From the NCBI GenBank assembly GCA_937868095.1, contig CALMLO010000033.1, forward strand, positions 1 through 64,000: a stretch of DNA of 64,000 nucleotides. The letters run 5' to 3'. Positions 45,901 to 55,392 of the stretch are shown in pieces. Positions within the stretch are counted from its first letter, which is position 1. Each line of letters opens with the position of its first letter. The DNA comes from an uncultured Phycisphaerales bacterium (lineage in GTDB: Bacteria; Planctomycetota; Phycisphaerae; Sedimentisphaerales; Anaerohalosphaeraceae). The notes under the pieces are model-generated. The model was given only the letters and a program-made list of their open reading frames with translations, did not search any database and was not told the origin of the DNA. A program made the position numbers and the translations under genes.

Positions 45901-46668
45901 ATGAGAACCTTGTTTCTTGCCGGCAACTGGAAAATGAACACCAACAGCGTCTCATCCATCAATCTGACCGCCGGTCTCGTCCGCGAACTGGCGGAGATTC
46001 AGAATGTTCGAATCGCTGTGTGTCCTCCTTTTGTTTATCTGCAATCGGTCTCGGCCTCTTTGTGCGGCTCACAAATCGAGCTGGGCGCTCAGAATGTCTA
46101 TTTTCAGAAGAACGGGGCTTTCACCGGCGAAATCAGTTGTGAAATGCTGATTGACTGCGGCTGCACCTATGTCATCATCGGGCACTCGGAGCGGCGGCAT
46201 ATTCTCGGCGAAACCGATGAACTGATTAACCTGAAAATCCGAGCCGCTGCGGCCGCCGGTCTGAAACCCATCTTCTGTGTGGGAGAACTGCTGGAAGAGC
46301 GCGACAAGGGCCAAACCTTTGATGTTGTGGAACGTCAAATCCGAAAAGGTCTGGATGGGATTTCGCCTGAACAGGCGGCAACCGTTACCATCGCCTATGA
46401 GCCCGTTTGGGCCATTGGAACCGGGCGGAATGCCACTCCCCAGCAGGCGCAGGAAGTCCACGAGCGCATCCGCCGGCTGATAACGGAGATGTACGGTTCG
46501 GAGACAGCAGGCAATCTTACCATTCAGTACGGCGGTTCGGCCAAGCCGGCCAACACGGCGGAACTGCTGGCCGAGCCGGATGTGGACGGTCTGCTGGTGG
46601 GCGGAGCCAGTCTGAAAGTGGAAGACTTTGCGGCGATGGTGAAAACCGCCGCTGCCATTAAAAAATAA
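45901..46668 (+). CDS. tpiA: Triosephosphate isomerase
   Basis: 255 residues. The catalytic residues are visible: Asn and Lys in GNWKMN (about 7-12), His in IIGHSERR (about 96-103), Glu in AYEPVWAIGTG (about 165-175), and the phosphate loop QYGGSAKPANTAEL. It interconverts dihydroxyacetone phosphate and glyceraldehyde 3-phosphate. AGGAG lies before the ATG. secG follows after 24 bases, as in many bacteria. Confidence 0.98.
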   Translation: MRTLFLAGNWKMNTNSVSSINLTAGLVRELAEIQNVRIAVCPPFVYLQSVSASLCGSQIELGAQNVYFQKNGAFTGEISCEMLIDCGCTYVIIGHSERRHILGETDELINLKIRAAAAAGLKPIFCVGELLEERDKGQTFDVVERQIRKGLDGISPEQAATVTIAYEPVWAIGTGRNATPQQAQEVHERIRRLITEMYGSETAGNLTIQYGGSAKPANTAELLAEPDVDGLLVGGASLKVEDFAAMVKTAAAIKK

Positions 46669-46692
46669 CCTTCAGCAAAAGGAAGCAAACGC

Positions 46693-47163
46693 ATGGTCAT
46701 TACGCTGGCAAAGATTTCGTTTTTGATGAATATTATGATGGGTCTGTTTGTCGCCGTCGCCATTCTGCTGATTCTGGTTGTTCTTATTCAGAAAGGCAAA
46801 GGGGGCGGTTTGAGTTCTATGCTCGGCGGGATGGGCGCTTCCAGTCTGCTGGGCTCCAAAACCGGCGATGTGCTCACATGGGTTACCATTGGGCTGGTCT
46901 CCCTGCTGCTGGTGGTGGCCGTTCTGCTGGATAAGTTTCTCAAAACCCATGTCTCCAGTGTTCCCCGCAGTGTGCCGGCTGCCACGATGCCTGTCGAACC
47001 GGAAACCCCGGCCGCTTCCACGCCGGCTCCCGCCGCAGCCCCTGCCGCAGGACAGCCGGCAGCGTCCGGCGAAGAGACGACCGGCACCGGCGGACCAGCA
47101 GCCCAGCCGCAGCCGGCGCCGTCTGAAAGGCCGCAAACTCCTCCGGCTCAGAATGAACCCTGA
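46693..47163 (+). CDS. secG: Preprotein translocase subunit SecG
   Basis: 156 residues. Two membrane helices (about 8-32 and 58-80) flank the conserved loop IQKGKGGGLSSMLGG; this is the auxiliary subunit of the SecYEG channel. The C-terminal 70 residues form an Ala/Pro/Glu-rich tail, so the protein is longer than the usual 75-110 residues. It lies between tpiA and yicC. Confidence 0.93.
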   Translation: MVITLAKISFLMNIMMGLFVAVAILLILVVLIQKGKGGGLSSMLGGMGASSLLGSKTGDVLTWVTIGLVSLLLVVAVLLDKFLKTHVSSVPRSVPAATMPVEPETPAASTPAPAAAPAAGQPAASGEETTGTGGPAAQPQPAPSERPQTPPAQNEP

Positions 47164-47196
47164 GTATGAACCGGACAAGCCGAGGGAATTGACTGT

Positions 47197-48081
47197 ATGG
47201 TAAGCAGTATGACCGGTTTTGGCCAGGCGTCAGCCGAGGCGGACGGCATCCTTTACACGGTGGAAATCCGCTCGCTGAACAACCGCTATCTCAAGACCCA
47301 ATTGCGGCTGCCGGAGATAGCCGCTTTTCTTGAAGATGACCTGGACAAACTGCATCGGGCTCATTTCTACCGCGGCAGCATCAGCTACTTTCTGCGGATG
47401 AAAAACGTTTCCGGCCAAGTCCTTATTGAACTTGATGAACAGGCGCTGCGAACGTATATTGAACGTCTGCATTCGCTGATTCCCGCCGGCATCGGGCCGT
47501 TCCGCATTGACCTGTCTTCGCTGCTGGCGCTGCCCGGGATTGTCCAGCCGCCAACGCCGGACCTGGATACGATAGAAAAAATCCGCAAGACCGTGCTGGA
47601 ACTGACGCTGGAGGCGTTTGAGCAGCTCAAAGCAAGCCGCCGGCAGGAAGGCAAACTGCTGGCGGAAGACATGCGGGCCAACTGCTCGCTGATTCGGGAA
47701 AAACTGAATCTCATCCGGCAGCGCAAAGATGCTGTCGTTGAAGAATATTATCAGCGGCTCAGCAAACGGGCGGCTGAACTGCTGGCTCAGGCGCAGCTCG
47801 AAATGGACCAGGCGCTTCTGGCGCGTGAAGTGGCTCTCTTTGCTGAACGCTCCGACATCTCGGAGGAACTGATTCGCCTGGAAACGCACTTGAGTCATTT
47901 TGAGTCCTGTCTGGACAGTCAGGAAGCAGCCGGACGGCGGCTGGACTTCATCGCACAGGAACTGCTGCGGGAAGCCAATACCATCGCCAGCAAGGCGTCG
48001 GATGCCCAGATTGCTCAATATGTGATTGATATCAAGTGTGCGGTGGACCGCATCAAAGAACAGGTGCAGAATATTGAATAG
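47197..48081 (+). CDS. yicC: YicC/YloC-family endoribonuclease
   Basis: 294 residues, full length. The opening SSMTGFGQA and EIRSLNNRYL and the closing GRRLDFIAQELLREANTIASKASD are the family signatures, with the DUF1732 end rich in conserved Glu. E. coli YicC is reported to act on RNA, including small RNAs. It precedes gmk and rpoZ in the common yicC-gmk-rpoZ-coaBC order. Confidence 0.96.
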   Translation: MVSSMTGFGQASAEADGILYTVEIRSLNNRYLKTQLRLPEIAAFLEDDLDKLHRAHFYRGSISYFLRMKNVSGQVLIELDEQALRTYIERLHSLIPAGIGPFRIDLSSLLALPGIVQPPTPDLDTIEKIRKTVLELTLEAFEQLKASRRQEGKLLAEDMRANCSLIREKLNLIRQRKDAVVEEYYQRLSKRAAELLAQAQLEMDQALLAREVALFAERSDISEELIRLETHLSHFESCLDSQEAAGRRLDFIAQELLREANTIASKASDAQIAQYVIDIKCAVDRIKEQVQNIE

Positions 48082-48100
48082 GCGACAGCCCCTCGTTTCT

Positions 48101-48700
48101 ATGGCACAAACAACCCCAAAAACCGGCGGCAAATTAGTAATCTTATCCGGGCCTTCAGGCGTGGGGAAAACCTCCATTCGCCGTGAAATCGTCCGCCGGC
48201 TGGGGGCTTATCACAGTGTTTCGCTGACCACCCGCCCGCCGGGGACCGGCGAGCAGGACGGGGTGGACTATCATTTTGTGTCCAAGAAGGAATTTGAGCG
48301 TGCGCTGAAAAACAACGAACTGCTGGAGCATGCGTGCATCTTCGGTCATTATTACGGGACTCCTCGAAAACCTATTGAGGAAGCGCTGGCTGCCGGCCGG
48401 ATTGCCCTGCTTGAAATTGATGTAGAAGGCGCCCGCCAGGTGCTGCGGCATTACCCGGATGCCGTTACCATCTTCCTTCTGCCGCCGCAGAAGGAAGTTC
48501 TGGCTGAACGGCTGCAGGGGCGAAACCGCGGCGAAGATGAACAGACCCGCCGGCAGCGTCTGGCCAGGGCCGATGCGGAAATGGCGGCCGCCGCCCGTGA
48601 ATACAAATATCAGGTGGTGAACGACAATCTGGAAAGAGCCGTCGAAGACGTAATTTCCATTATTCAAAAAGAACTCGAAGCACAGGAGAATAAACAATGA
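48101..48700 (+). CDS. gmk: Guanylate kinase
   Basis: 199 residues from the ATG at 48101, 19 bases after yicC; earlier in-frame codons overlap yicC and are not homologous. The P-loop is GPSGVGKTS, followed by the GMP-binding [20 protein letters not shown]. It phosphorylates GMP to GDP. Its stop overlaps the rpoZ ATG as ATGA. Confidence 0.97.
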   Translation: MAQTTPKTGGKLVILSGPSGVGKTSIRREIVRRLGAYHSVSLTTRPPGTGEQDGVDYHFVSKKEFERALKNNELLEHACIFGHYYGTPRKPIEEALAAGRIALLEIDVEGARQVLRHYPDAVTIFLLPPQKEVLAERLQGRNRGEDEQTRRQRLARADAEMAAAAREYKYQVVNDNLERAVEDVISIIQKELEAQENKQ

Positions 48701-48924
48701 TAGAAGAACTCAAAGACACGGCGATTGTCAACAAAGTCGGCGGCCGTTTCAAACTGGCTGCCATCATTCAGAAGCGGCTGGGGGAACTGATAGATGGCGG
48801 ACGCCCGCTCATCGAAGATACCGAAGGCAAAACGCCGATGGAGATTGTCATTGAAGAACTCAAACGCGACAAAATCGCACCCGACTACGGCTCTCCTGAA
48901 AAGACGAAAAAAGAACCTTTTTAG
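48697..48924 (+). CDS. rpoZ: RNA polymerase omega subunit
   Basis: 75 residues with a four-base overlap with gmk. [20 protein letters not shown] and [16 protein letters not shown] fit the omega fold and its MreL-like helix. The position between gmk and coaC is the usual one. It helps assemble RNA polymerase and, in proteobacteria, contributes to ppGpp binding. Confidence 0.93.
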   Translation: MIEELKDTAIVNKVGGRFKLAAIIQKRLGELIDGGRPLIEDTEGKTPMEIVIEELKRDKIAPDYGSPEKTKKEPF

Positions 48925-48937
48925 CGGTGTTTGACCC

Positions 48938-49501
48938 ATGACGGCTGAGCGTTCGGTCCTTCACGGTAAAAAAATCGTTCTGGGCGTTGCCGGCGGAATT
49001 GCGGCTTACAAAGCCGCCGATCTGGCCAGTAAACTGACCGCCGCCGGCGGCCTGACCCGGACGATTCTGACGGCGGCCGCCCAAAAACTGATTACCGCCA
49101 AGACTTTTGAGTCGCTGACCGGACAGCCCGTTTATACGGACCTGTGGTCATCTTCTGAAGATTTCTGCATCGGTCATATCCAGACGGCCGAGTGGGCGGA
49201 TGTGCTGGTGGTGGCGCCCGCTACCGCCGACATCCTTGCCAAGGCCGCTTTGGGGCTTTGCGATGACCTGCTGAGCACCACCCTCTGTGCCGCCTGGGAA
49301 AAGCCGATTTTGATGGCGCCGGCTATGAACAGCCGAATGTGGTCGAATCCTGCCACTCAGCAAAATGTTCAGGTGCTTCGGAACCGCCATGTTCGGTTTG
49401 TGGGGCCTGCCAGCGGCCGACTGGCCTGCGGAACGGAAGGACCCGGACGGATGGCCGAGCCGGCGGACATCCTGTCTGCCCTGGCGGAGATATTTCAATA
49501 A
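48938..49501 (+). CDS. coaC: Phosphopantothenoylcysteine decarboxylase, stand-alone CoaC
   Basis: 187-residue flavoprotein. VLGVAGGIAAYKAADLASKL opens the HFCD fold, VVAPATADILAK contacts FMN, PAMNSRMW is the decarboxylase signature and GRLACGTEGPGRM the substrate flap. Most bacteria fuse this to the CoaB synthetase; here the frame stops after the decarboxylase domain and no CoaB follows in the window. It is needed for coenzyme A synthesis. Confidence 0.93.
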   Translation: MTAERSVLHGKKIVLGVAGGIAAYKAADLASKLTAAGGLTRTILTAAAQKLITAKTFESLTGQPVYTDLWSSSEDFCIGHIQTAEWADVLVVAPATADILAKAALGLCDDLLSTTLCAAWEKPILMAPAMNSRMWSNPATQQNVQVLRNRHVRFVGPASGRLACGTEGPGRMAEPADILSALAEIFQ

Positions 49502-49649
49502 CCTTCCCGGCCGGCGGTTGTGCGTACACCCTCTCTTTAAAAAACATTCTTCTGAAAACTGCTTTTTCTGACGCCCTTCATCAAGATTTCAGGAGCACAC
49601 GGCCGATAAAAAAGACAGAAAATTCAATCAATACCGTGGAGGTACGAAA

Positions 49650-49979
49650 ATGAAACCGAGTTTTCTTTCTACAAAAACCCTCTTTTTTCTGCTTATTCTT
49701 TTGGGAATCCTTGGGTTGCTGTCGTTTGCCGCGGTCTCCGAAAAAAGCCGGGAATATGACATTACAGTGCCGGAGTACAAGAGCGACACTGTTCGAATGA
49801 TTGAGGCATACGAACGGCTCAGCGATCAATATCTCACCCTGGTCCAGCGGCATCTGCTCGGAATGGACTCGACGGATCAGGCCATCTTGCGAAAACTTGA
49901 ATCGCTCGAAAAAAAACTGGATGAGGTAAGCCAAAAAATCGATCGGCTCACGCCAGCGGTGCCTGCCCAGCAGCCGTAA
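49650..49979 (+). CDS. Small single-pass membrane protein with coiled coil
   Basis: 109 residues, family not recognised. One membrane helix (about 9-30, LFFLLILLGILGLLSFAAV) is followed by an extracytoplasmic part and a heptad coiled coil near the end (LRKLESLEKKLDEVSQKIDRL). A strong GGAGG lies before the ATG. It lies 148 bases after coaC and before dsbD. Confidence 0.75.
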   Translation: MKPSFLSTKTLFFLLILLGILGLLSFAAVSEKSREYDITVPEYKSDTVRMIEAYERLSDQYLTLVQRHLLGMDSTDQAILRKLESLEKKLDEVSQKIDRLTPAVPAQQP

Positions 49980-49982
49980 GAG

Positions 49983-50010
49983 CCGGCCTGTAAAAACAGC
50001 CGGAACTTTT
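49983..50010 (+). terminator. Possible terminator after the small membrane gene
   Basis: The stem CCGG-C-CTGT/ACAGCCGG (49983-50003, one bulged C) with a short A-loop is followed by AACTTTT. A weak U-tract makes it uncertain. Confidence 0.4.
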
Positions 50011-50159
50011 CGCAAAGCACCTGCGTAGAAGGGACGTTTGCCGAGTTGATGTCCGATACCATAACCGGCTTTTGGAAAACGGGACAGGAGAAACCAATCG
50101 ATGACAAGCCGGATTTTTGCCTGTGCGGAAAAGTCAGCGAGTTTTGTAAGGAGCAGAAA

Positions 50160-52046
50160 ATGAAGCGGCCTGGCCCGGTTTTTCTCTTGCTGCCGGCTGT
50201 TTGGCTGTTCGGCCGGCCGGTTTTGGCGGCGGAACTGTTCCCGCTGTATGAGTACGAATCCGAACACTCCGGCATCCGCTTCTATCTGGATGAACAAAAC
50301 GGGCAGAAAGGAATCACGGCTGAGTTTGTCGGCACGGACGGGCTGCATTACTACGCCTCCGACACAACGGCACCGGCCCCCGGTGCGGCGCTGCGGCTGT
50401 CTGCCCGTGCGGAGGGAATCTCATTTGGGCCGGCTGTGTTTCCGCCCCCTTCTGCATTTCGAGATGAGGCGCTTCAGCAGGATATTGATGTTTATGCCGG
50501 CCGGTTCAAGGTTTTCCTGCCGGCACTGTCGGGGTTGTCGGAGGCGACCGCCGGAGAGGTGGAAATCACGCTCAGCGGGCTGGCCTGTACAGACAAGTTG
50601 TGTCTGAGGCCCATTCGTAAGACGTTTCGTGCCGTGCTGCGTCCGTCTCCGGGAAATCCGGCAGGGCTTCCGACGCTGGAGAAGGTGGTTGAAATCGCCG
50701 CCCCTTCGCCGTCTCTGCCGCCGTCAGCCCAGCCGTCTAAGGACGATGCTCTCCGCCAAATACTTGCCGGATGGAAAGAAGAGGTTGCCGGTCAGCGCAC
50801 CGAGGAGCGAGGCCGGCTTTTCTATTTTCTCCTGGCTGTTCCTGCCGGTCTGTCGATCAATCTGATGCCGTGTGTACTGCCGATTCTTCCTTTGATTATC
50901 ATGCGGCTGGTGATGCAGGCCAAAGAGTCCGCCGGCCGCCGGCTGATGCTTGGGCTGGCCTTCTGCGGAGGGATTGTTCTGTTTTTTGCCGCGTTTGCGG
51001 TCTTATCAACCTTGATTTCGCTGACGACGGGCCTTGTGATTGACCTGAACTTTCTTTATCGTCAGCCCAGCGCGGTTATTGCTCTTTTCCTGCTGCTGGT
51101 GTTCTTCAGTCTGGTATTTTTTGATGTGATTGTTTTTACCGTCCCCGCCCCGTTCAGCAGCCGTCAGCAAACGCTCGGCAGCGGCTATGCCGGCTCCATT
51201 GCGATGGGATTTTTCATGGGTCTGCTGAGCACGCCGTGCAGCGGGGCCCTGCTGGGGGCTGTCCTGGTGTGGGCTCAGTCGCAGCCGCCGGCTGTGAGCA
51301 GCCCGGTTATCATTCTGATGGGAATCGGGATGGCGCTGCCTTATGCCTTGCTGATTTCGATTCCCAAACTGCTCGATTTTGTCCCCAAACCCGGCGTCTG
51401 GATGGAACTCTTCAAGAAAAGCTGCGGCTTTCTGCTTTTGATTCTTGCCGTCAAGTTCACTCTTACCCCGCTGAGCAAAGAGCGGCTGATTCAAGTCCTT
51501 CTTTACGGTGTGATTTTTGCGTTTTGCCTGTGGATGTGGGGGCAGTGGGTGCGATGGGATACGCCTGCCTTTCGGCGGAGAGTCATCCGGCTGCTTGCCG
51601 CAGCGATTGCGATTGGGTGCGGCTTCCGGCTGCTGCCGGCTGAGCCGCCGGCAGCCGTCCCCTGGCAGCCGTATGACCGCGACCTTATCCAACATGCTCT
51701 GGCAGAAGGCAGACCTGTTCTGATTCAATTCACAGCCGACTGGTGCACCAACTGTCAGGTAATCAAGCGGAAGGTTTATCAGCAGCCCGACCTGGTCAAA
51801 CTGCTGAAGGAGCGCCACATCCTGACCATCCAGGCCGACACGACGCAGGCGGACTTTCCCGCCTCCGCTGACCTGAAAACCATCTTCGGCGAGGCCGGCA
51901 ATGTCCCCGTCACCATTCTGCTGGAGCCCGGCAGCAAAACCATGATTAAGATTCGCGGCATCTTTGAGCCGGACCAGCTTCGCCGGCAGCTGAGCCAAAT
52001 TCCTTCCTCGACCCTCTTGAAAAAAAACAATTTCCTGATAGGATAA
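50160..52046 (+). CDS. dsbD: Thiol:disulfide interchange protein DsbD
   Basis: 628 residues from the ATG at 50160, preceded by AAGGAGC. The order is signal peptide, periplasmic alpha domain with the cysteine pair in ACTDKLC, eight-helix membrane domain with NLMPCVLP and LLSTPCSG, and a C-terminal thioredoxin domain with the active site ADWCTNC. It passes electrons from cytoplasmic thioredoxin to periplasmic thiols, for cytochrome c maturation or disulfide isomerisation. All three cysteine pairs are intact. Confidence 0.95.
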   Translation: MKRPGPVFLLLPAVWLFGRPVLAAELFPLYEYESEHSGIRFYLDEQNGQKGITAEFVGTDGLHYYASDTTAPAPGAALRLSARAEGISFGPAVFPPPSAFRDEALQQDIDVYAGRFKVFLPALSGLSEATAGEVEITLSGLACTDKLCLRPIRKTFRAVLRPSPGNPAGLPTLEKVVEIAAPSPSLPPSAQPSKDDALRQILAGWKEEVAGQRTEERGRLFYFLLAVPAGLSINLMPCVLPILPLIIMRLVMQAKESAGRRLMLGLAFCGGIVLFFAAFAVLSTLISLTTGLVIDLNFLYRQPSAVIALFLLLVFFSLVFFDVIVFTVPAPFSSRQQTLGSGYAGSIAMGFFMGLLSTPCSGALLGAVLVWAQSQPPAVSSPVIILMGIGMALPYALLISIPKLLDFVPKPGVWMELFKKSCGFLLLILAVKFTLTPLSKERLIQVLLYGVIFAFCLWMWGQWVRWDTPAFRRRVIRLLAAAIAIGCGFRLLPAEPPAAVPWQPYDRDLIQHALAEGRPVLIQFTADWCTNCQVIKRKVYQQPDLVKLLKERHILTIQADTTQADFPASADLKTIFGEAGNVPVTILLEPGSKTMIKIRGIFEPDQLRRQLSQIPSSTLLKKNNFLIG

Positions 52047-52073
52047 TACACAAGCGGCAACTGGAAGAAAACG

Positions 52074-53906
52074 ATGGCACTGATTGCAGGTTGTTTCTGC
52101 TTAAAAGGAGAGCCGGAAACAGATCTTTGTTTCCAAAGACTGAAGGCGTTTCCGATTCTTCTGCAGGAAACGGACGGCAGGTATGAATACCTGCTGGAGG
52201 CCGGACCGCACGCCTTTATGATGGCTAAATACAAGCCAATCAAGCCGTCCAAATTATCGTGGGGCCGGACCGAAAACCTTTCTCTTCTTACCCTGGGCTT
52301 TCACGATCTGCGATATCCGATTGACTGGGCTGATTCGCTTTCCGCCGAACAGACAGCGGAAAAGATACAGGCCTCCGAAGGGGAATTCACTTCCATTCTG
52401 ATGGATCGCAAAGACAACCGGCTCTTTCTTATCAACAATCGCTATTGGGTTCGTCCCTTGTATTATATTCAAACGGCGGAGCGATTCTGGTTTTCTTCCA
52501 ACCTTGCCTTTCTGCTGTCGATGAGCGGCTGGAAGGCATGTCCCGACCCGGCGGGGGTATTGCAAATCGTCTGCTACGGACATACCCTTGTGCCGCAGAC
52601 TCATACGCAGGGCGTGGAGCGGCTTGTTCCCGGCAGCTGTCTGTCCGTCAGTACCGACGGTGTGAGGAAGGAACTGTACTGGCGGCTGGCTTATCATCCA
52701 GCCGAAGGGTTGGAGCCGGATGCGTATGCCGATGAGGTTTTTGAGGCGTTTCGGCAAAGTGTCGAAAGAAAGGTCAGACGTTCGCCGGCGGGTTTTATAA
52801 CACTCAGCGGCGGATTGGACAGCCGCTTGACAGTCGGGGCAGCCCACGGTTTATGCAACTATTTTGCATTGACCTTTTCGAATGATACACGGCAGATAGA
52901 CACGCCTGATGTCATCGTGGCCCGTCAGATTTGCCAGCGGCTGAACATAGAACACCGTGTTGTGCAGGTATCCGCCGATGAGGCCTCTGCGGCAGCAGAT
53001 AAAATTGTCCGGCTGACCGGCGGTATGCAGCCGATGCACCATTCACTGAAAGGATGGCAAACCGTCAAGGTCATGGCGCAGACCACTCGATACAGTCTCA
53101 GCGGCGGCGGCGGGGATACCGCAGCAGGCGACTATATCAACTCCCTCTACCAAATCGAACCGGACTGGACGGACACCCTGATTCGACTGTATGCCGAACA
53201 AAGACGACTGTTTTCCAAGAAAGAACTTCTTCGCCTATTCCGCAGAGAAATTGTAGAAGAGGCCTTCCGGCCCATGAAGGCAGCGATGGTCCGAAGTCTG
53301 CGGGAAATATCCGGTCCGACAGCCGCCCACAAAATCTCCGGCTGGGCTCAGGTCTATTTCAATTCCGGATTTACCTGCTGCGGTCTTGGCAATCATCCGG
53401 ATGTGTTCGGAACCAGTCCGCATTTGGGGTATGCGTACCTGGAAAAGATGCTTCGGCTGCCTGCCGACTGGCTTTACAAGAAAAACTTTTATCAATACAT
53501 GATTTATCGCTGTCTGCCCCAATTGCGGGATATCGTTTATGCCAATACCGGCAAGCCGCTGTCCGGCAGAATGGAGTGCTACCGTCTCTCCTTCCGCAAA
53601 AAGGCGGCCCGCGCCATAGGCAAGCGGCTGCCCTTTTCTCTGGTGTCCAAACTCTGGGTGCACCCGCCGATCCTCCGAAGCAGTATGGCGGGAATGTTCA
53701 CAGAAGACCGCCGACTGTTTGCGGACATGCGGGAAATCCTTGCCGGCTCCGCTGCTGTCCGTGAGCTGTTCGATCCGGACGGATGCCTGAAATTTATAGA
53801 CGATTATCAGGCCGGCCGATGCACCTTCGGCAGCATTCCAATTGATGATGAGATGTTTGGTTCGCTGGTTTCCCTGTTCTACTGGTTCAAGAATACAGCA
53901 GGATAA
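52074..53906 (+). CDS. Asparagine synthetase-like ligase lacking the glutaminase cysteine
   Basis: 610 residues. The N-terminal 200 residues have the class II amidotransferase shape (GEFTSILMDRKDNRLFLINNRYWVRPLYY), but position 2 is Ala (MALIAG) where active enzymes have Cys, so glutaminase activity should be absent. The C-terminal synthetase domain has the PP-loop LSGGLDSRLT (about 243-252) and SGGGGDTAAG. This resembles lasso-peptide cyclases, beta-lactam synthetases and envelope-glycan AsnB relatives. No precursor peptide or biosynthetic cluster was recognised next to it. GGAAG precedes the ATG. Confidence 0.85.
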   Translation: MALIAGCFCLKGEPETDLCFQRLKAFPILLQETDGRYEYLLEAGPHAFMMAKYKPIKPSKLSWGRTENLSLLTLGFHDLRYPIDWADSLSAEQTAEKIQASEGEFTSILMDRKDNRLFLINNRYWVRPLYYIQTAERFWFSSNLAFLLSMSGWKACPDPAGVLQIVCYGHTLVPQTHTQGVERLVPGSCLSVSTDGVRKELYWRLAYHPAEGLEPDAYADEVFEAFRQSVERKVRRSPAGFITLSGGLDSRLTVGAAHGLCNYFALTFSNDTRQIDTPDVIVARQICQRLNIEHRVVQVSADEASAAADKIVRLTGGMQPMHHSLKGWQTVKVMAQTTRYSLSGGGGDTAAGDYINSLYQIEPDWTDTLIRLYAEQRRLFSKKELLRLFRREIVEEAFRPMKAAMVRSLREISGPTAAHKISGWAQVYFNSGFTCCGLGNHPDVFGTSPHLGYAYLEKMLRLPADWLYKKNFYQYMIYRCLPQLRDIVYANTGKPLSGRMECYRLSFRKKAARAIGKRLPFSLVSKLWVHPPILRSSMAGMFTEDRRLFADMREILAGSAAVRELFDPDGCLKFIDDYQAGRCTFGSIPIDDEMFGSLVSLFYWFKNTAG

Positions 53907-53922
53907 CTCCGCGAGGAACGGA

Positions 53923-54606
53923 TTGACGGCCAAAGAGAAAAAGTCTGTTTCTACGAATAAAGAAGAGGCCCGCCGGCGGGTGCTGAACATCTTCCCGATT
54001 CTTGTCAGGACCTATCCGGATGCGAAGGTTACTCTGAATTACAAAACCCCTTTCGAACTGCTGATTGCGACGATTCTGGCGGCGCAATGTACCGACGAGC
54101 GCGTCAATCAGGTGACCGCCAAACTGTTTCAGAAATACCGCGGGCCGGAGGATTATTTAAAGGTGCCGATTGAAGAACTGAAGGAAGACATCCGCTCCAC
54201 GGGCTTTTATAACAACAAGGCCGAAGCCATCCGTTCCGCCTGCCAAAGCATTCTCGAAAAATTCAACGGGCAGATTCCCGATACGATGGAAGAACTTCTC
54301 CAACTGAAGGGGGTAGGCCGCAAAACCGCCAATGTCATTCTCGGCAACTGCTTCGGCAAGCCGGCCCTTATCTGCGACACCCATATGCTTCGGCTGGCCC
54401 GCCGGCTGGGGCTGTCCAGCCAAACCGATCCGGTCAAACTTGAATTTGACCTGATGGAAATCGTCCCGAAAGACAAATACGGCGGCTGGACGAAATTCAG
54501 CCACTGCATTGTCGCTCACGGACGCGCCTGCTGCACAGCCCGCAAGCCCAATTGCACCCATTGCCCCATTGCCCAGTACTGTCCTTCCGCCGGCAATCCG
54601 GACTGA
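53923..54606 (+). CDS. nth: Endonuclease III
   Basis: 227 residues from a TTG start at 53923 preceded by GAGGAACGGA; the frame is open further upstream but overlaps the previous gene. The helix-hairpin-helix LKGVGRKTANVIL carries the catalytic Lys, DTHMLRLARRLG the catalytic Asp, and CCTARKPNCTHCPIAQYC has the C-X6-C-X2-C-X5-C 4Fe-4S site. It removes oxidised pyrimidines from DNA. Confidence 0.96.
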   Translation: MTAKEKKSVSTNKEEARRRVLNIFPILVRTYPDAKVTLNYKTPFELLIATILAAQCTDERVNQVTAKLFQKYRGPEDYLKVPIEELKEDIRSTGFYNNKAEAIRSACQSILEKFNGQIPDTMEELLQLKGVGRKTANVILGNCFGKPALICDTHMLRLARRLGLSSQTDPVKLEFDLMEIVPKDKYGGWTKFSHCIVAHGRACCTARKPNCTHCPIAQYCPSAGNPD

Positions 54607-54612
54607 CAATGT

Positions 54613-55392
54613 TTACTTCAGCAGCTGCTCAAGCACCGGGTTCATGGCCTCCGCCCACAGACGATAGCCCTCTTCTTCCGGGTGCAGCAGGTCCGGCATT
54701 ATCCGGCGCGTCAGCACGCCCTGCTCGTTGAGAAAGGCCTGATTGATGTTCAGGTAATAAATCATTCGGCCGTCCGCCAGTTCGGAAATTATCCGGTTCA
54801 CCTGGTCATTTTTGGCCCAGAGCGGATTATAGGCGGCATCCTGCGTTTTGTTCCTGCGCTGTTCATCGGAGCCGCGCGGGAAAATCGCCAGAATCAGGAT
54901 TTTGGTTTGCGGCAGCCGGGTCCGCAGCGTGCAGACAATCGCCTGGATACCGTCGGCAATCTGCTCGGGTGTATATTGCTCCCGGCTGGCATTGTTGGTT
55001 CCAATCATCAGCACCGCCGCCTTGGGGGAAATGCCGTCAATCTCGCCGTTTTCCAGCCGCCAGAGCACATGCTCGGTCCGGTCTCCGCTGAAACCAAGAT
55101 TGAGGGCATCATACTGACTGTAGTACTTCTCCCAAACGGCCTTGCCTTTGTTTTCCCAGCCGTGCGTGATGGAATCGCCGATAAAGATTACCGTCGGCTG
55201 CTTCTGGTGAACCTGCTCAAGAATCTGCTGATGCCGCTGCTTCCACCAGTCATCTCCTCGCGGCTGCGGCGTGACAGCGGCGTGGCTGCCCCAGGCAATC
55301 TGCGAGCAGACGTCTTTTGTTTGCGAGGTTCCGCATCCGCTAAGAATTGCACACAAGATTCCGACTGAAAGAAACCATTTTGTCTGTTTCAT
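54613..55392 (-). CDS. SGNH-family esterase lipoprotein (PAF-acetylhydrolase-like)
   Basis: 259 residues. The signal MKQTKWFLSVGILCAILSGC is a lipobox type, with Cys20 as lipid site. The SGNH blocks are complete: GDSITHGW (nucleophilic Ser), GFSGDRTEHVLWRLENGE, GTNNASREQYTP and the C-terminal Asp/His pair in PDLLHPEEEG. It probably deacetylates sugars or glycans at the cell surface. It converges on nth with 6 bases between stops. Confidence 0.92.
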   Translation of the reverse strand: MKQTKWFLSVGILCAILSGCGTSQTKDVCSQIAWGSHAAVTPQPRGDDWWKQRHQQILEQVHQKQPTVIFIGDSITHGWENKGKAVWEKYYSQYDALNLGFSGDRTEHVLWRLENGEIDGISPKAAVLMIGTNNASREQYTPEQIADGIQAIVCTLRTRLPQTKILILAIFPRGSDEQRRNKTQDAAYNPLWAKNDQVNRIISELADGRMIYYLNINQAFLNEQGVLTRRIMPDLLHPEEEGYRLWAEAMNPVLEQLLK

